Shown in pieces: positions 32,389 through 43,187 of a DNA stretch of 64,000 nucleotides. How positions within the stretch are numbered: the stretch's first letter is position 1; every line of letters starts with the position of its first letter. The DNA is from Aureimonas sp. AU22 (GTDB taxonomy: Bacteria; Pseudomonadota; Alphaproteobacteria; Rhizobiales; Rhizobiaceae): contig NZ_BBWJ01000045.1 in NCBI RefSeq assembly GCF_001463745.1, positions 1 through 64,000 on the forward strand, written 5' to 3'. The position numbers were made by a program, and so were the translations under genes. The notes under the pieces are model-generated. The model made no database searches, was not told the DNA's origin, and saw only the letters and a list, made by a program, of their open reading frames with translations.

Positions 32389-32916
32389 CTACGACCTCGG
32401 TCGCTGAGGCGGCGCAGGTTCGTCCGTCCAGCGTGGCGGAAATGGCCGCACGAGAACCTGACCGCCCGGCGGGATCGGTCCTAAATGGCGCAGGACAAGG
32501 TCATAGTCCGGGTGGCCCGGCGGGTACCGCAACTCGCCATGTCCGACAATGGACCCGCCTTCCCGTTCGGCTCTGAGCCAAAGGACCAGCGTGCCGTCGA
32601 GTTCGCGATGCGCGGAGCCGATCGGCGCCTCCGCGGAAGGGGGAGCTGGCGCATGCTCCCTCGACCCGGCACGCGCCTCGGCGGACGTCGCCAAGGCTTC
32701 CAGCACCCCGACGAAGCGTGGTCTCAGACAATCGGAGCCGACCTCGTGCAGGACGTCGTCGCCATCGAACAAGGCCACGCTGCACAGGCGGTCCGTCGTC
32801 TGACCAAGCGCTGGCGGATCGAGATCCGGCATGCTCCAGACCTCGTTTCCGGACGCGATCACGTTGCGCCGCTCATCAGCCGAGATGGCGTCGGTGCGTT
32901 CGCTTTCGATCTCCAT
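32389..32916 (-). CDS. Hypothetical protein (175 aa)
   Basis: Unrecognised cytoplasmic protein. The ATG at 32916 has a GGGGAGGG ribosome binding site immediately upstream and is preferred to the longer frame to 33045. The sequence has an acidic N-terminal half (SMPDLDPPALGQTTDRL, SVALFDGDDVLHEVG) and a C-terminal half with GELRYPPGHPDYDLVLRHLG, which looks like a folded domain of about 60 residues. A Pro/Arg-rich tail ends the protein. It overlaps the upstream secreted-protein gene by 58 bases. Confidence 0.55.
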   Translation of the reverse strand: MEIESERTDAISADERRNVIASGNEVWSMPDLDPPALGQTTDRLCSVALFDGDDVLHEVGSDCLRPRFVGVLEALATSAEARAGSREHAPAPPSAEAPIGSAHRELDGTLVLWLRAEREGGSIVGHGELRYPPGHPDYDLVLRHLGPIPPGGQVLVRPFPPRWTDEPAPPQRPRS

Positions 32917-33224
32917 CGGCCCTCCCCATGGGCCAGACGGGTGGTTGCCTGCCGGATTGTCATGAGGTCGAGATCGACGATGATCCAGTGAGCCAGCGGC
33001 GACAGGACGTTGCCAGTCGCAACCAGAATCCCACGATACGGCCACTCGTCAGATGAAAGGGCAAGATGAACGCTTGCCCGGCTCGTACGCGCGGCGGAGA
33101 CGACCTTTTCGCTCGCATAGCCGAGGACGTTCGGTTCGGCTGCAACCGGGACGCTGAGCAGGAGCACGAGAACCACGGAAGTGCCCGCCGGTCGCAACCA
33201 GCCGAGCACCGCTTGTTTGCGCAT
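32859..33224 (-). CDS. Hypothetical secreted protein (121 aa)
   Basis: Begins with a clear signal peptide (KQAVLGWLRPAGTSVVLVLL then SVPVAAEP, cleavage after AAA-like VAA). The mature part is about 90 residues (VLGYASEKVVSAARTSRASV). I chose the ATG at 33224, preceded by GGA, which starts the signal peptide with MRK; ATGs at 33254 and 33281 are alternatives. Unrecognised. The last 58 bases overlap the downstream gene, so the two are likely cotranscribed. Confidence 0.5.
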   Translation of the reverse strand: MRKQAVLGWLRPAGTSVVLVLLLSVPVAAEPNVLGYASEKVVSAARTSRASVHLALSSDEWPYRGILVATGNVLSPLAHWIIVDLDLMTIRQATTRLAHGEGRWRSKANAPTPSRLMSGAT

Positions 33225-33341
33225 GCTTCCGGTTGCAAGGTACCAGCTACCCATCCTGTCTCCTGCCGGGTACGAACTCATTTCGGGTTATGGATTTTCT
33301 CGATCCTATCGCCGCCGGTCCCAGCCGTCATTCGTACGGGG

Positions 33342-34334
33342 TTAGCAATCCGGGTAGTAGGGGCTGACCTCAACCGAACAACCGAGCCGCTGACCAAGTT
33401 CTCGCCCAAGTGCTGTCATGCCGTCGGGATCGCCATGCTGCGCAAGGAACACAGACTGATCGTCAGCGCCGGGTGCGCGCGTGCGGCAATGGGCATGAAG
33501 CGACGAGCCGCCACCGCCCTTGGCCGGCGTCATGCGAACCACTCGAAGATGCAGGATCTCGGTGCGGCGGATGACAAAGAGCTGATCGGACACCACGATC
33601 AGCGCCTCGCCGTCCGCAGACAGACCGAGCATCCGTTGCCGGTCTTCGACCACGTCTTCCGGGTCGCGCACGTATTCGAGTTCCGTCTCACCCGGAGCAA
33701 GGCGGCCGGCTCTTGCCATGCGCGCTGTCCCGACCTCCCCGTCGATCGCAATGGGTTGGAACTCTCGCACCCAACCCCGTTCTCTATCGCTGAGAGCCAA
33801 GCGGAAGCCCGTTATCAGGGTCACGTGGCAAGCCGTCTTCAACCGCGGCTCGCGATCCTCGGACGGTTTCTGCAGATCGTGCGACTGCCAGCTCGGCGGC
33901 CAAGCCACCAGCGAAACGTCAGCCAACCCCGAGCGCCACGCGGCGACGACGGTGTTCCACCGACGACCGACCGACGTGGGCCCGAGCGATGCTGTCAGAT
34001 GATCAGCGACGCGCCGAAGGTTGGCGTGCGCGTCGTCCTCGAACCATGCAAGGGTGGTGAAGCGGGTGATCGGGAACTGGGGCGGGATGCGCTCGAAGGC
34101 GCTAGCCGTCCAAGGCGCCAGTGCGCCTGGTAGGGGTTCGGCATCAGTGAAGACGAGCGCCGGCCATGCGTAGATCGGATCCGGCTGAACGCCGCAGCGC
34201 GCAATGACATCCAAGCGCGTTTTGTGACGGGGTAGGCGCCAATCGTCCGCAAGGCGCAGGATCGGGTTCATGCCACCGGGATGTGACGGAACCTCCGTCG
34301 GCGCGAGGCTGTCGGACGTGGAGGTCATCGGCAC
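33342..34334 (-). CDS. Hypothetical protein (330 aa)
   Basis: Unrecognised cytoplasmic protein. Protein-like stretches include PITRFTTLAWFEDDAHANLR, SVGRRWNTVVAAWRSGLADV and ALIVVSDQLFVIRRTEIL. It has no signal peptide or membrane segment. The C-terminal 35 residues (GDPDGMTALGRELGQRLGC) resemble a small alpha/beta domain. The start is uncertain (ATGs at 34334, 34328 and 34271). It is convergent with nothing nearby and lies alone between the secreted protein gene and the ABM gene. Confidence 0.6.
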   Translation of the reverse strand: MPMTSTSDSLAPTEVPSHPGGMNPILRLADDWRLPRHKTRLDVIARCGVQPDPIYAWPALVFTDAEPLPGALAPWTASAFERIPPQFPITRFTTLAWFEDDAHANLRRVADHLTASLGPTSVGRRWNTVVAAWRSGLADVSLVAWPPSWQSHDLQKPSEDREPRLKTACHVTLITGFRLALSDRERGWVREFQPIAIDGEVGTARMARAGRLAPGETELEYVRDPEDVVEDRQRMLGLSADGEALIVVSDQLFVIRRTEILHLRVVRMTPAKGGGGSSLHAHCRTRAPGADDQSVFLAQHGDPDGMTALGRELGQRLGCSVEVSPYYPDC

Positions 34335-34541
34335 CGAGGCAACCTGCGGGCGACGAAAGAAACGGTCCAGGAATCGTATCGCACCCTCCGCTAAGGCTTG
34401 TTGCCCAGCAACAGGGCTAGGCAGGATAGAGAATATGCCCTGCCGCAGTCGATGTCAGAAAGTCTCGCCCGTGAGCGAACCGACAACCTTTCCGATCCCG
34501 AGCGAAGCGCTGACGGAACGAATCAGACCGCGATCAAACCC

Positions 34542-34883
34542 TTACAGACGTCGCATCGCGAGCCGTGCCATTTCCGGAGCGGACGTCGGAAACGCAACGG
34601 GCCGCCAAACCTCGATAGTCCGATCGCCGTCCAGAAGCTCGCGCAGCGCTTCGTGCCACTCCCTTCGGTACGAGCGGTGGATCTGAACCTTCACGACATC
34701 GTCGTGGTCGGCCCAGACCTCATGAAGCAGGAAGCGATTCGGGTCGGCGGGATCCTCGTGCAGCACGGCGCCGCGATAGTTCACCTCGTGCGCCATGGCA
34801 TACAGCACGTCGGTGAGGAGTCGCAGAAAGCGCTCGCGCTGACCGTCCCGCACCGTGAAATGTATGACGTACGCGACGCTCAT
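34542..34883 (-). CDS. Antibiotic biosynthesis monooxygenase (ABM) domain protein
   Basis: A 113-aa dimeric alpha+beta barrel protein of the ABM/YgiN type (AYVIHFTVRDGQRERFLRLL, LHEDPADPNRFLLHEVWADH). Members act as quinol or cofactor-free monooxygenases, but many have unknown roles. The start overlaps the stop of the SnoaL-like gene (ATGA), so the two are coupled. Together with the divergent XRE regulator they form a small redox/polyketide-like stress unit. Confidence 0.85.
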   Translation of the reverse strand: MSVAYVIHFTVRDGQRERFLRLLTDVLYAMAHEVNYRGAVLHEDPADPNRFLLHEVWADHDDVVKVQIHRSYRREWHEALRELLDGDRTIEVWRPVAFPTSAPEMARLAMRRL

Positions 34884-35239
34884 GAGCGCACCTCGTCCAT
34901 GAAGCCAATGATCTCAACGATGCGCCCGCTCCCGTCGAGGCGCACGACGTCCGTGCCGGCAGCAACGGCCGGCCCCGCATCCGGGTTGAGCGTCCAGGAG
35001 AAGCGCACGAAGGGGCCGTGGCCGTCGGCCGTTCCCTGGAGGCGGAAGGAGAGGCCCGGAAACTGCGCCCGGGCCCCCTCGATCATCTCGGCGAGCGCCG
35101 CCCGGCCGTCGGCCTGCATGAGCGGGTCGCGGTAGCGCACGTCCGGATGCCAAGCGTCAAGGCGGTGCCGGCGCGCAGATGGTTCGGTTTCGTTCCAGGC
35201 AGCCAGGTAGTCGTTGGCGGTATCGAGCGCGGTTCGCAT
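34880..35239 (-). CDS. SnoaL-like NTF2-fold protein
   Basis: About 119 aa with the NTF2/SnoaL pattern: YLAAWNETEPSARRHRLDAW, HPDVRYRDPLMQADGRAALA and a C-terminal RIVEIIGFMDEV. SnoaL-like proteins are small-molecule isomerases, cyclases or binding proteins; the ligand is unknown here. The ATG at 35239 is preceded by GGGA and is preferred to the start at 35317. It is coupled to the ABM gene and divergent from the XRE regulator 107 bases away, which is its likely regulator. Confidence 0.85.
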   Translation of the reverse strand: MRTALDTANDYLAAWNETEPSARRHRLDAWHPDVRYRDPLMQADGRAALAEMIEGARAQFPGLSFRLQGTADGHGPFVRFSWTLNPDAGPAVAAGTDVVRLDGSGRIVEIIGFMDEVRS

Positions 35240-35346
35240 GTCGAACTCCCGTTGTTTGGAGTTCGGACCCTGCTCAATCCAACGCCGTCCGACGATTACG
35301 TCCAAGGTCATGGGCACAAGGCCGACGCCATGCCAGAAGAGGAGCC

Positions 35347-36153
35347 ATGACGGCGACGACTGCGAGCGACACGGTGGGAGACGTCCTGCGCGACTGGCGA
35401 CGCCGGCGCCGCTTCAGCCAGCTCGACCTTGCGCTGGAGGCCGAGGTCTCGACCCGCCATCTCAGCTTCGTCGAGAGCGGCCGTTCGCAGCCCAGCCGCG
35501 ACATGCTCCTGCGGCTGGCCGAACGGCTCGAGCTGCCGCTGCGCGAACGCAACCGCCTGCTCCTCGCCGGGGGCTACGCGCCGATCTTCGCCGAGCGGGA
35601 TCTCGACCGTCCGGACATGGCCGCAGCCATGGACGCGGTGCGCGCCGTTCTTCACGCCTACGAGCCGTATCCAGCGCTCGCCGTCGATCGGCATTGGCGC
35701 CTCGTTGCCGCCAACGAAGGTCTTCCGCCTCTCCTCCAAGGTGTCGCAAGGCGCCTTTTGGATCCCGGTGTAGACGTCCTGACCCTGTCGTTGTCTTCCG
35801 ACGGGCTCGCGCCCTTCATCCTGAACTATGCGGAGTGGCGGCAGCATATCCTAGAGCGCGTGCGGCGGGACGCGGCCCGTTCGGGGGACGGGGAACTCGC
35901 CCGCCTCCACGAGCGGCTTCGAGCCCTGCCGAGTCCCGCCGGCCGATCGGAAGCGGCATTCGAGACCTCGCCAGCGGCCTCGATCGCGGTGCCCTTGCTC
36001 CTTAGACACCCTTTGACGAACGAACGGCTGTCGTTCCTGTCGACCACGACGGTGTTCGGGACAGCGAGCGACGTCGCTCTCGCCGAACTGACGCTTGAGG
36101 GTTTTCTTCCGGCCGACGAAGCGACCCGCGAAGCTCTCACGGCTCGCCGATAG
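35347..36153 (+). CDS. XRE-family regulator with MmyB-like ligand domain
   Basis: A 268-aa regulator. The N-terminal helix-turn-helix (about residues 8-68: LRDWRRRRRFSQLDLALEAE, STRHLSFVESGRSQPSRDM) is of the Xre/Cro type, and the rest is the MmyB-like ligand-binding domain (YEPYPALAVDRHWRLVAANE, HPLTNERLSFLSTTTVFGTA). Such proteins commonly control an adjacent divergent operon, here SnoaL-ABM. A good GAGGAG ribosome binding site precedes the ATG at 35347. Confidence 0.88.
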   Translation: MTATTASDTVGDVLRDWRRRRRFSQLDLALEAEVSTRHLSFVESGRSQPSRDMLLRLAERLELPLRERNRLLLAGGYAPIFAERDLDRPDMAAAMDAVRAVLHAYEPYPALAVDRHWRLVAANEGLPPLLQGVARRLLDPGVDVLTLSLSSDGLAPFILNYAEWRQHILERVRRDAARSGDGELARLHERLRALPSPAGRSEAAFETSPAASIAVPLLLRHPLTNERLSFLSTTTVFGTASDVALAELTLEGFLPADEATREALTARR

Positions 36154-36339
36154 CACGCGGACCCTTCCGTTTGACGCGGTGGCAAGCCGCAAGGCGGTTT
36201 GCCCAGGGTCTCATCCCCTTCGTGGTCGGAGGCAGCAGGCCTCGGTGGCAGCGCACGAACTTCGATCGCCACCTTGGCGTGCACGCCGGAACATCGCCTT
36301 CGCATCCCAGGTTTCGTGGTTGCAGACAGGAGGATTCCC

Positions 36340-36534
36340 ATGACCAAAGGTGTGATGAACGCTTGGGAGATCGAGGCAGGCAAGATGCGGCGCCGGGATC
36401 TGACGAAGGAGGAGACCGCCGCGATCGGCGAGGAGATGCTGAAGGGCACGCTCGTACCCGACATGGATCCCCGCCGCCGGAAGAACGTGATCCGCACCGC
36501 GATCGACAGCGTGCGGCCGGGCCGGAAGACTTAA
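36340..36534 (+). CDS. Small hypothetical protein (64 aa)
   Basis: Supported by a strong AGGAGG six bases before the ATG at 36340. The product is charged (NAWEIEAGKMRRRDLTKEET, DMDPRRRKNVIRTAIDSVRP) and has no signal peptide. The frame is open upstream to 36199 but that part looks like shadow. First of a run of small same-strand genes, 16 bases ahead of the next. Confidence 0.6.
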   Translation: MTKGVMNAWEIEAGKMRRRDLTKEETAAIGEEMLKGTLVPDMDPRRRKNVIRTAIDSVRPGRKT

Positions 36535-36550
36535 GCCGGGAGGTAGTGCC

Positions 36551-36940
36551 ATGAACACCGCCAACCTTCAGCTCGAAGGCCTATATGCTGCCTTGTCGGC
36601 CCTGATGACGGCGTTGCGCCAGAGCGGCGCGGTGAGCGAGGCCGACCTCGACGCCGCGCTCGCGGACGTCGAGGACACCGTGACGGCCGACCGGAGCCGG
36701 GCCGATCTCAGCCCCTCCCATCTCGACGCCATCGCCTTTCCCATCCGATACCTTCGCCTGGCGAACAAGCTTGGCGCCGAAGGATCGTATCCGGGCTTTG
36801 CCGAACTGACAGCGCGGGTCGGTCGGGAGAAGCCACAGCAGGCGGAACTCCGGTCCTTGGAGCGCGAGGACATCGAGGCGTCGAAGGACGCCGATGTCCG
36901 GCGTTTGGAGGAGATCGACCGTTCCGCCGAGCGGCCGTAG
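36551..36940 (+). CDS. Hypothetical protein (129 aa)
   Basis: Mainly helical, acidic protein (LEGLYAALSALMTALRQSGA, SEADLDAALADVEDTVTADR). Supported by GGGAGG before the ATG and by continuous protein-like composition. I do not recognise it. Cotranscribed with the small gene upstream and the DUF1622 gene 11 bases downstream. Confidence 0.65.
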   Translation: MNTANLQLEGLYAALSALMTALRQSGAVSEADLDAALADVEDTVTADRSRADLSPSHLDAIAFPIRYLRLANKLGAEGSYPGFAELTARVGREKPQQAELRSLEREDIEASKDADVRRLEEIDRSAERP

Positions 36941-36951
36941 CCGTTCGTCCC

Positions 36952-37329
36952 ATGGATCTCGACCTCGTCCCCCTCCTCCACTGGACGACACGCGCCATCG
37001 AGGTGTTCGGCATCCTGGCCATCGTCGTCGGCATCGTCGGTGCGACGGTCCGATACCTACGGGAGCGGGCCTCCCCCTCCGCCGGCAGCGACCCGTACCG
37101 GACCTATCGCTCCAGCATCGGCCGCGCGATCTTGCTCGGGCTCGAACTTCTCGTCGCGGCCGACATCATCAACACCGTTGCCATCGAACCGAGCCTCGAG
37201 AGCCTTGCCGTCCTCGCCGGCATCGTCGCGATCCGGACCTTCCTCAGCTTCTCGCTGGAGGTGGAGATCGACGGGAGGTGGCCATGGCAGAAGGGTTCGA
37301 AGGACCGGGCCGACCCAAGGAGCGGTTGA
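36952..37329 (+). CDS. DUF1622 family membrane protein
   Basis: A 125-aa inner-membrane protein with three hydrophobic segments (IEVFGILAIVVGIVGATVRY, AILLGLELLVAADIINTVAI, LAVLAGIVAIRTFLSFSLEV) and the conserved GRAILLGLELLVAADII and FLSFSLEVEIDGRWPW signature of the DUF1622 family. Function unknown in the family. Part of the run of small genes 36340-37442. Confidence 0.88.
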   Translation: MDLDLVPLLHWTTRAIEVFGILAIVVGIVGATVRYLRERASPSAGSDPYRTYRSSIGRAILLGLELLVAADIINTVAIEPSLESLAVLAGIVAIRTFLSFSLEVEIDGRWPWQKGSKDRADPRSG

Positions 37330-37442
37330 GGCCGGTTCGCCGTACGATCATCCACGGTTACGCGTCCGCGCCGGCCCCGGCAAACGATGCGCCCGTAAGG
37401 ATCGACAACGACGTGGGGACGGGATCCGCAGCCCCGTCGTGA
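37284..37442 (+). CDS. Possible small protein (52 aa) overlapping the DUF1622 gene
   Basis: A GGAGG five bases before the ATG at 37284 and a basic N-terminus (MAEGFEGPGRPKERLRPVRR) make translation plausible. It overlaps the 3' end of the DUF1622 gene by 46 bases in another frame. Unrecognised; it could also be spurious. Confidence 0.35.
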   Translation: MAEGFEGPGRPKERLRPVRRTIIHGYASAPAPANDAPVRIDNDVGTGSAAPS

Positions 37443-37541
37443 AGGGACGATGAGACGCATGCGGATCGATCCGTCGCTCCGTCGCAAATTCGGCTCTTCG
37501 CTCCCATGTACGGTTGCCCCCACCCAACCTCAGGACATTCC

Positions 37542-38219
37542 ATGCCCGAAGGAGTTCCTCTCCGAGCCGCCGCGGCGGGCCTATCCATGCTCGGCGTCCT
37601 GGTCGCGGCGGGCGGCGACGCCCTGGCGCAGCCGTCCTCGGAGCCGATCCGGATCGTTGCGTTCGGCGACAGCCTCGTCGCCGGCTATGGTCTGCGACCG
37701 GGCGAGGCGTTCCCGGCGCAGTTGCAGGCCGCGCTCCGGGCGAAGAGCTACGACGTGACGGTGGCCAACGCAGGGGTCTCGGGCGACACGTCGGCCAGAG
37801 CTGTGGCGCGCATGGAACGCGCCGTGCCGACGGGCACCGACCTCACCATCGTCGAGTTCGGCGCGAACGACATCTTCCGTGGTGTGCCGGCCAGCACCAC
37901 CGAACGCAACCTCGAGGCCGTCCTGTCACACGTCGGAAGCAAGTCGAAGGTCGTGGTCCTTGCCGGGATGGTCGTCCCGCCCGGTTTGGGCAACGATGCC
38001 TCGCGTTCGTTCGCTCCGATCTACAGCCGGCTGGCGGAGCGGCACTCCGCGGCGCTCTACCCGTTCTTTCTGAAGGGCGTCGCGGGCAACCGGAACCTGA
38101 ACCTTGGCGACGGCATCCATCCGAACGCCGCCGGGGTCAAACGCATAGTCGAGGGCATCCTCCCAACTGTCGTGCGCGAGCTGGGCAAGCTTGAGAAGCG
38201 TCGCGCGGCAGCCGATTGA
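37542..38219 (+). CDS. SGNH arylesterase/lysophospholipase (TesA-like)
   Basis: Secreted esterase of about 225 aa. The signal peptide is visible (AAAGLSMLGVLVAAGGDALA). The four SGNH blocks are present: FGDSLVAGYGL (Ser), NAGVSGDTSA (Gly), FGANDIFRG (Asn) and GDGIHPNAAG (Asp, His). Acts on acyl esters or thioesters in the periplasm; the natural substrate is not clear. I chose the ATG at 37542, which has CAGGA before it, over the longer frame to 37506. Confidence 0.9.
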   Translation: MPEGVPLRAAAAGLSMLGVLVAAGGDALAQPSSEPIRIVAFGDSLVAGYGLRPGEAFPAQLQAALRAKSYDVTVANAGVSGDTSARAVARMERAVPTGTDLTIVEFGANDIFRGVPASTTERNLEAVLSHVGSKSKVVVLAGMVVPPGLGNDASRSFAPIYSRLAERHSAALYPFFLKGVAGNRNLNLGDGIHPNAAGVKRIVEGILPTVVRELGKLEKRRAAAD

Positions 38220-38233
38220 TGAGATCGGCAGAC

Positions 38234-38250
38234 TGCGCCCCGTCGGCGCA
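38234..38250 (+). terminator. Short hairpin after the arylesterase gene
   Basis: A perfect 6-bp stem TGCGCC/GGCGCA (38234-38239 with 38245-38250, 5-base loop) lies 15 bases after the stop codon. There is no T tract, so it is a weak terminator candidate. Confidence 0.35.
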
Positions 38251-38384
38251 TTCTGCGAGTGGATAGGGCTGAACGCCCCGGGGGTCTCGATGGACCGGGG
38301 CCGGCCCTCCGGGCTCGGTTCCGGGCGGGGCGTCGACACGCGGACCAGCCTCTTGGTATTCCCTGCCGAACAACGCGAGAGCGA

Positions 38385-38627
38385 ATGGCCGTACGCTTCG
38401 AAGATCTGACGCCCGTCCAGTGTCGGGCCATGCTCCGCCTAACGGGCTGGGCGTCGGACGGCGAGGCGATCGGCTGCCTGGAGAGCGAGTTGCCGACGGC
38501 GATCCTCGAGGCCGTCGCGCAACTCAAGCACCTTGGCCTCGCGCAGGTGGACGTCGGTTGGCGCGGCGCACGATGGTGGCGGCTGACAACACGGGGCCGG
38601 CGGGTTCGCGACCGGGGTGAGGCGTGA
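38385..38627 (+). CDS. Hypothetical protein (80 aa)
   Basis: Small protein with a winged-helix-like appearance: LESELPTAILEAVAQLKHLG then LAQVDVGWRGARWWRLTTRG reads like a helix followed by a wing. The ATG at 38385 is in front of MAVRFEDLTPVQCRAMLRLT. The ribosome binding site is weak (GAGAG). Not recognised. Confidence 0.5.
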   Translation: MAVRFEDLTPVQCRAMLRLTGWASDGEAIGCLESELPTAILEAVAQLKHLGLAQVDVGWRGARWWRLTTRGRRVRDRGEA

Positions 38628-39132
38628 CGACAAGCACACATGGTATGCCGCGGCCGGCGGTCACGGAAAGAGGCCTATGAAAGCCGGAAAGCTGCCGAGG
38701 CTGCGCAAGGGTTCGCGTCCGATGGGCGGGCCGATGAATTTCCTCGTCTCGGTCGATACGCGGGTCGGCGGGGACATCGTCCTTCCGCCGGATCGGTACC
38801 GCGGAACGGTCGCCTGGAAGGAGACGGCGACGCGTTTGGGCGTCGAGCGATCCAGGAAGCGCTACGAGATCGAGTTGCCCGCGGCCGACGTAGTGCGGTG
38901 GGGCGGTGCCCCGGTCACGGGTGGTGAGCCCTGCCTGATCGACATCAGCGCCGAGGTGGCGTCCGGAGAGATCCACACACTCAGACCGCCGCTAGCTCGT
39001 TCTTGCGTATCAGGTCGAAGGACTGCTTCCGACCCGTCGAAGACCTACATTGATCTCCTCGACCATCCCGTAAGCGGACAATCGTCGGACAGAACTTCGC
39101 CGGAGGCCATCAAGCGGAGACCGCCACCCTCC

Positions 39133-41154
<2,022 letters not shown>

Positions 41155-41274
41155 GAGCCCCGTTTACGAATCGACGATCAGAAGCAGGCCGTGCGGTTGG
41201 ATGGAGGCTGGAATATGGATTGGCTCGCGATCGCAGAGCGTCAGGTCGAGCGTGGATGAGGTTTGCGGGAACAC
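41155..41274 (-). pseudogene. 5' remnant of the bacteriophytochrome gene with premature stop
   Basis: In the kinase reading frame the codons upstream of 41154 read STLDLTLCDREPIHIPASIQ, then PHGLLLIVDS, then TAA (41164-41166), then TGLVQGV, which runs straight into the intact part. LCDREPIHIPxSIQPHG is the signature of bacteriophytochrome N-termini, and its Cys is the biliverdin ligand. A GAA-to-TAA change would explain the stop. A GTG at 41272-41274 is the best start candidate; a stop codon in frame at 41341-41343 bounds the frame. Confidence 0.85.
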
Positions 41275-41456
41275 GGAGCCTACGATCGCCAGAGCCTGAA
41301 GCGTCGTGGGGGTGTACGGGATGTCGCGACCTAGCGGCAATCAATCTGTCGGTAGGGGTCAACCCTTCGGCTCGCTCCATGCTGAAGACGACCATCCCTA
41401 GCCTCGCCGCGATCCAGACGTTGTCAGCCCCTGACTTCCTCTACGGCGGAGGAGCC

Positions 41457-43187
41457 TCAGCGCAAGCGCACGACGTTGGATCCACGAGCGCCTATGCCAT
41501 AGCCTCCGTCTTCGACGCGATGAGATACCAGGTCCCGATCTGCGATCTTGAAGCCGGCGAGCATCTCATTGAGCTCACCGACCTCGACCGACCGCTCGTT
41601 GCAGGCTGCGGCAGATTCTTCCACCATTGCAGCGTTCTGCTGCGTCCCCTTGTCCAGCGTCCCGACCGCTACGTCGATTTCGCTGAGACCAACAGCCTGG
41701 TGGCGGGACGCGTCGACGATCGAGCCGACATGCAGATTGACCGCCGCAACGTTGGCAACGATGCCCTGAAGGCTCTGCCCGGCTCGCCCGACCAACTCGA
41801 CACCCTGCTCGACCTGCCTCCGGGAAAGCGAGATCAGATCCTTGATCTCCTTCGCCGCCTCTGCGGACCGTTGCGCGAGCCCACGAACCTCCTGCGCAAC
41901 CACGGCAAAGCCACGCCCTGCCTCGCCGGCGCGGGCCGCTTCGACCCCTGCGTTCAGCGCCAGGAGGTTGGTCTGGAAGGCGATCTCGTCGATCGTGCCG
42001 ATGATGTTGCCGATCTTGCCGGACGAGGCCTCGATCTCGGCCATGGCGGTGACCGCCTCGTTGACAACCACCCCTGACTGTTCCGCTTCCCGCTTGGTGC
42101 GGGCAACCAGTTCACCGGCTTGTTCAGCCTTCAGGCTCCCGGTGCGAACGCCATTCGTCATTTCCGACAGCGCAGCCGATGTTTCCTCGATCGCCGCGGC
42201 CTGCTGTTCGGTACGCCGGGCGAGATCGTCGGAAGCCCCACGGATGTGGTCCGCCCCTGACAGGATCGCCTGCGCATTCTGCTGGACGACCACCATCGCC
42301 GATTGAAGCCTCTCGATCGATGCGTTGAAGCTCTGACGGATCGGATCGAGGCTGGGAATGAACGAGTGGGCTATACGCTGCGTGAGATCGCCCTCCGCAA
42401 GCGCTTCGAGCGCACCTCCCAGCGTCCGCACGGCGCTGACCCGTTCGGTGACGTCGCTTGCAAACTTCACGACCTTGATCACCTCGCCGTTGGGCGCGAC
42501 GACCGGGTTGTAGGAGGCTTGAATGAAGACCTTGCGCCCGCCCTTGCCTACGCGCTGGAACTCGTCGGCGACGAACTCCCCACGTTTGAGTTTCGACCAA
42601 AACTCAAGGTAGTCGCTCGACTGCGCCTCGGCTTTGTCGACGAAGATCGAATGATGGCGGCCGACAATCTCGTCCAGCGAGTAGCCGAGCGCGGACAGGA
42701 ACCGTTCGTTGGCGGTGATGATCTCCCCCTCCGGCGAGAACTCGATCACCGCCTGCGAACGGGAGATGGCGTCGATCTTCGCCGTGCTCTCGATTTGAGC
42801 GTGCTTGGTGATCGTGATGTCGTTGGCGAACTTGACGATCCGCACCGGCTTTCCGGCGCGGTTCAGGATTGGGTTGTAGTTGCCCCGGATGAAGACCTCG
42901 CGACCGCCTTTGGCCAAGCGGCGGAACTCGTCGCATTCGAACTCGCCGCGACGCAGCTTCGCCCAGAACGCGGCATACTCCGAGGAGCCGGCATACACGG
43001 GATCAACGAACATCGAGTGCTGGCGGCCGACGATCTCGGCCGGCGTATAGCCCATCAGCTCGCAGAAGTTCGCGTTGGCGCGAAGGATCCGACCATCGAG
43101 ATCGAACTCGATGATCGCCATCGATTTGTCCAACGAGGCCAGGACGCGGTCCGAGCTTGATCCAAAAAGCCAGCCCATATCCAACAT
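41457..43187 (-). CDS. Soluble methyl-accepting chemotaxis protein with two PAS domains
   Basis: Cytoplasmic chemoreceptor of about 576 aa without membrane segments. PAS 1 (about residues 15-130) and PAS 2 (about 135-250) are closely related to each other (MFVDPVYAGSSEYAAFWAKL versus IFVDKAEAQSSDYLEFWSKL; both followed by a GGR-VFI segment), so they arose by duplication. A HAMP-like linker leads to the signalling domain with the conserved tip IDEIAFQTNLLALNAGVEAA. PAS domains of this MCP type often bind FAD or heme and sense redox or oxygen. I chose the ATG at 43187 (GTGGGG upstream); 43229 is possible. It is transcribed towards the phytochrome kinase gene. Confidence 0.92.
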   Translation of the reverse strand: MLDMGWLFGSSSDRVLASLDKSMAIIEFDLDGRILRANANFCELMGYTPAEIVGRQHSMFVDPVYAGSSEYAAFWAKLRRGEFECDEFRRLAKGGREVFIRGNYNPILNRAGKPVRIVKFANDITITKHAQIESTAKIDAISRSQAVIEFSPEGEIITANERFLSALGYSLDEIVGRHHSIFVDKAEAQSSDYLEFWSKLKRGEFVADEFQRVGKGGRKVFIQASYNPVVAPNGEVIKVVKFASDVTERVSAVRTLGGALEALAEGDLTQRIAHSFIPSLDPIRQSFNASIERLQSAMVVVQQNAQAILSGADHIRGASDDLARRTEQQAAAIEETSAALSEMTNGVRTGSLKAEQAGELVARTKREAEQSGVVVNEAVTAMAEIEASSGKIGNIIGTIDEIAFQTNLLALNAGVEAARAGEAGRGFAVVAQEVRGLAQRSAEAAKEIKDLISLSRRQVEQGVELVGRAGQSLQGIVANVAAVNLHVGSIVDASRHQAVGLSEIDVAVGTLDKGTQQNAAMVEESAAACNERSVEVGELNEMLAGFKIADRDLVSHRVEDGGYGIGARGSNVVRLR

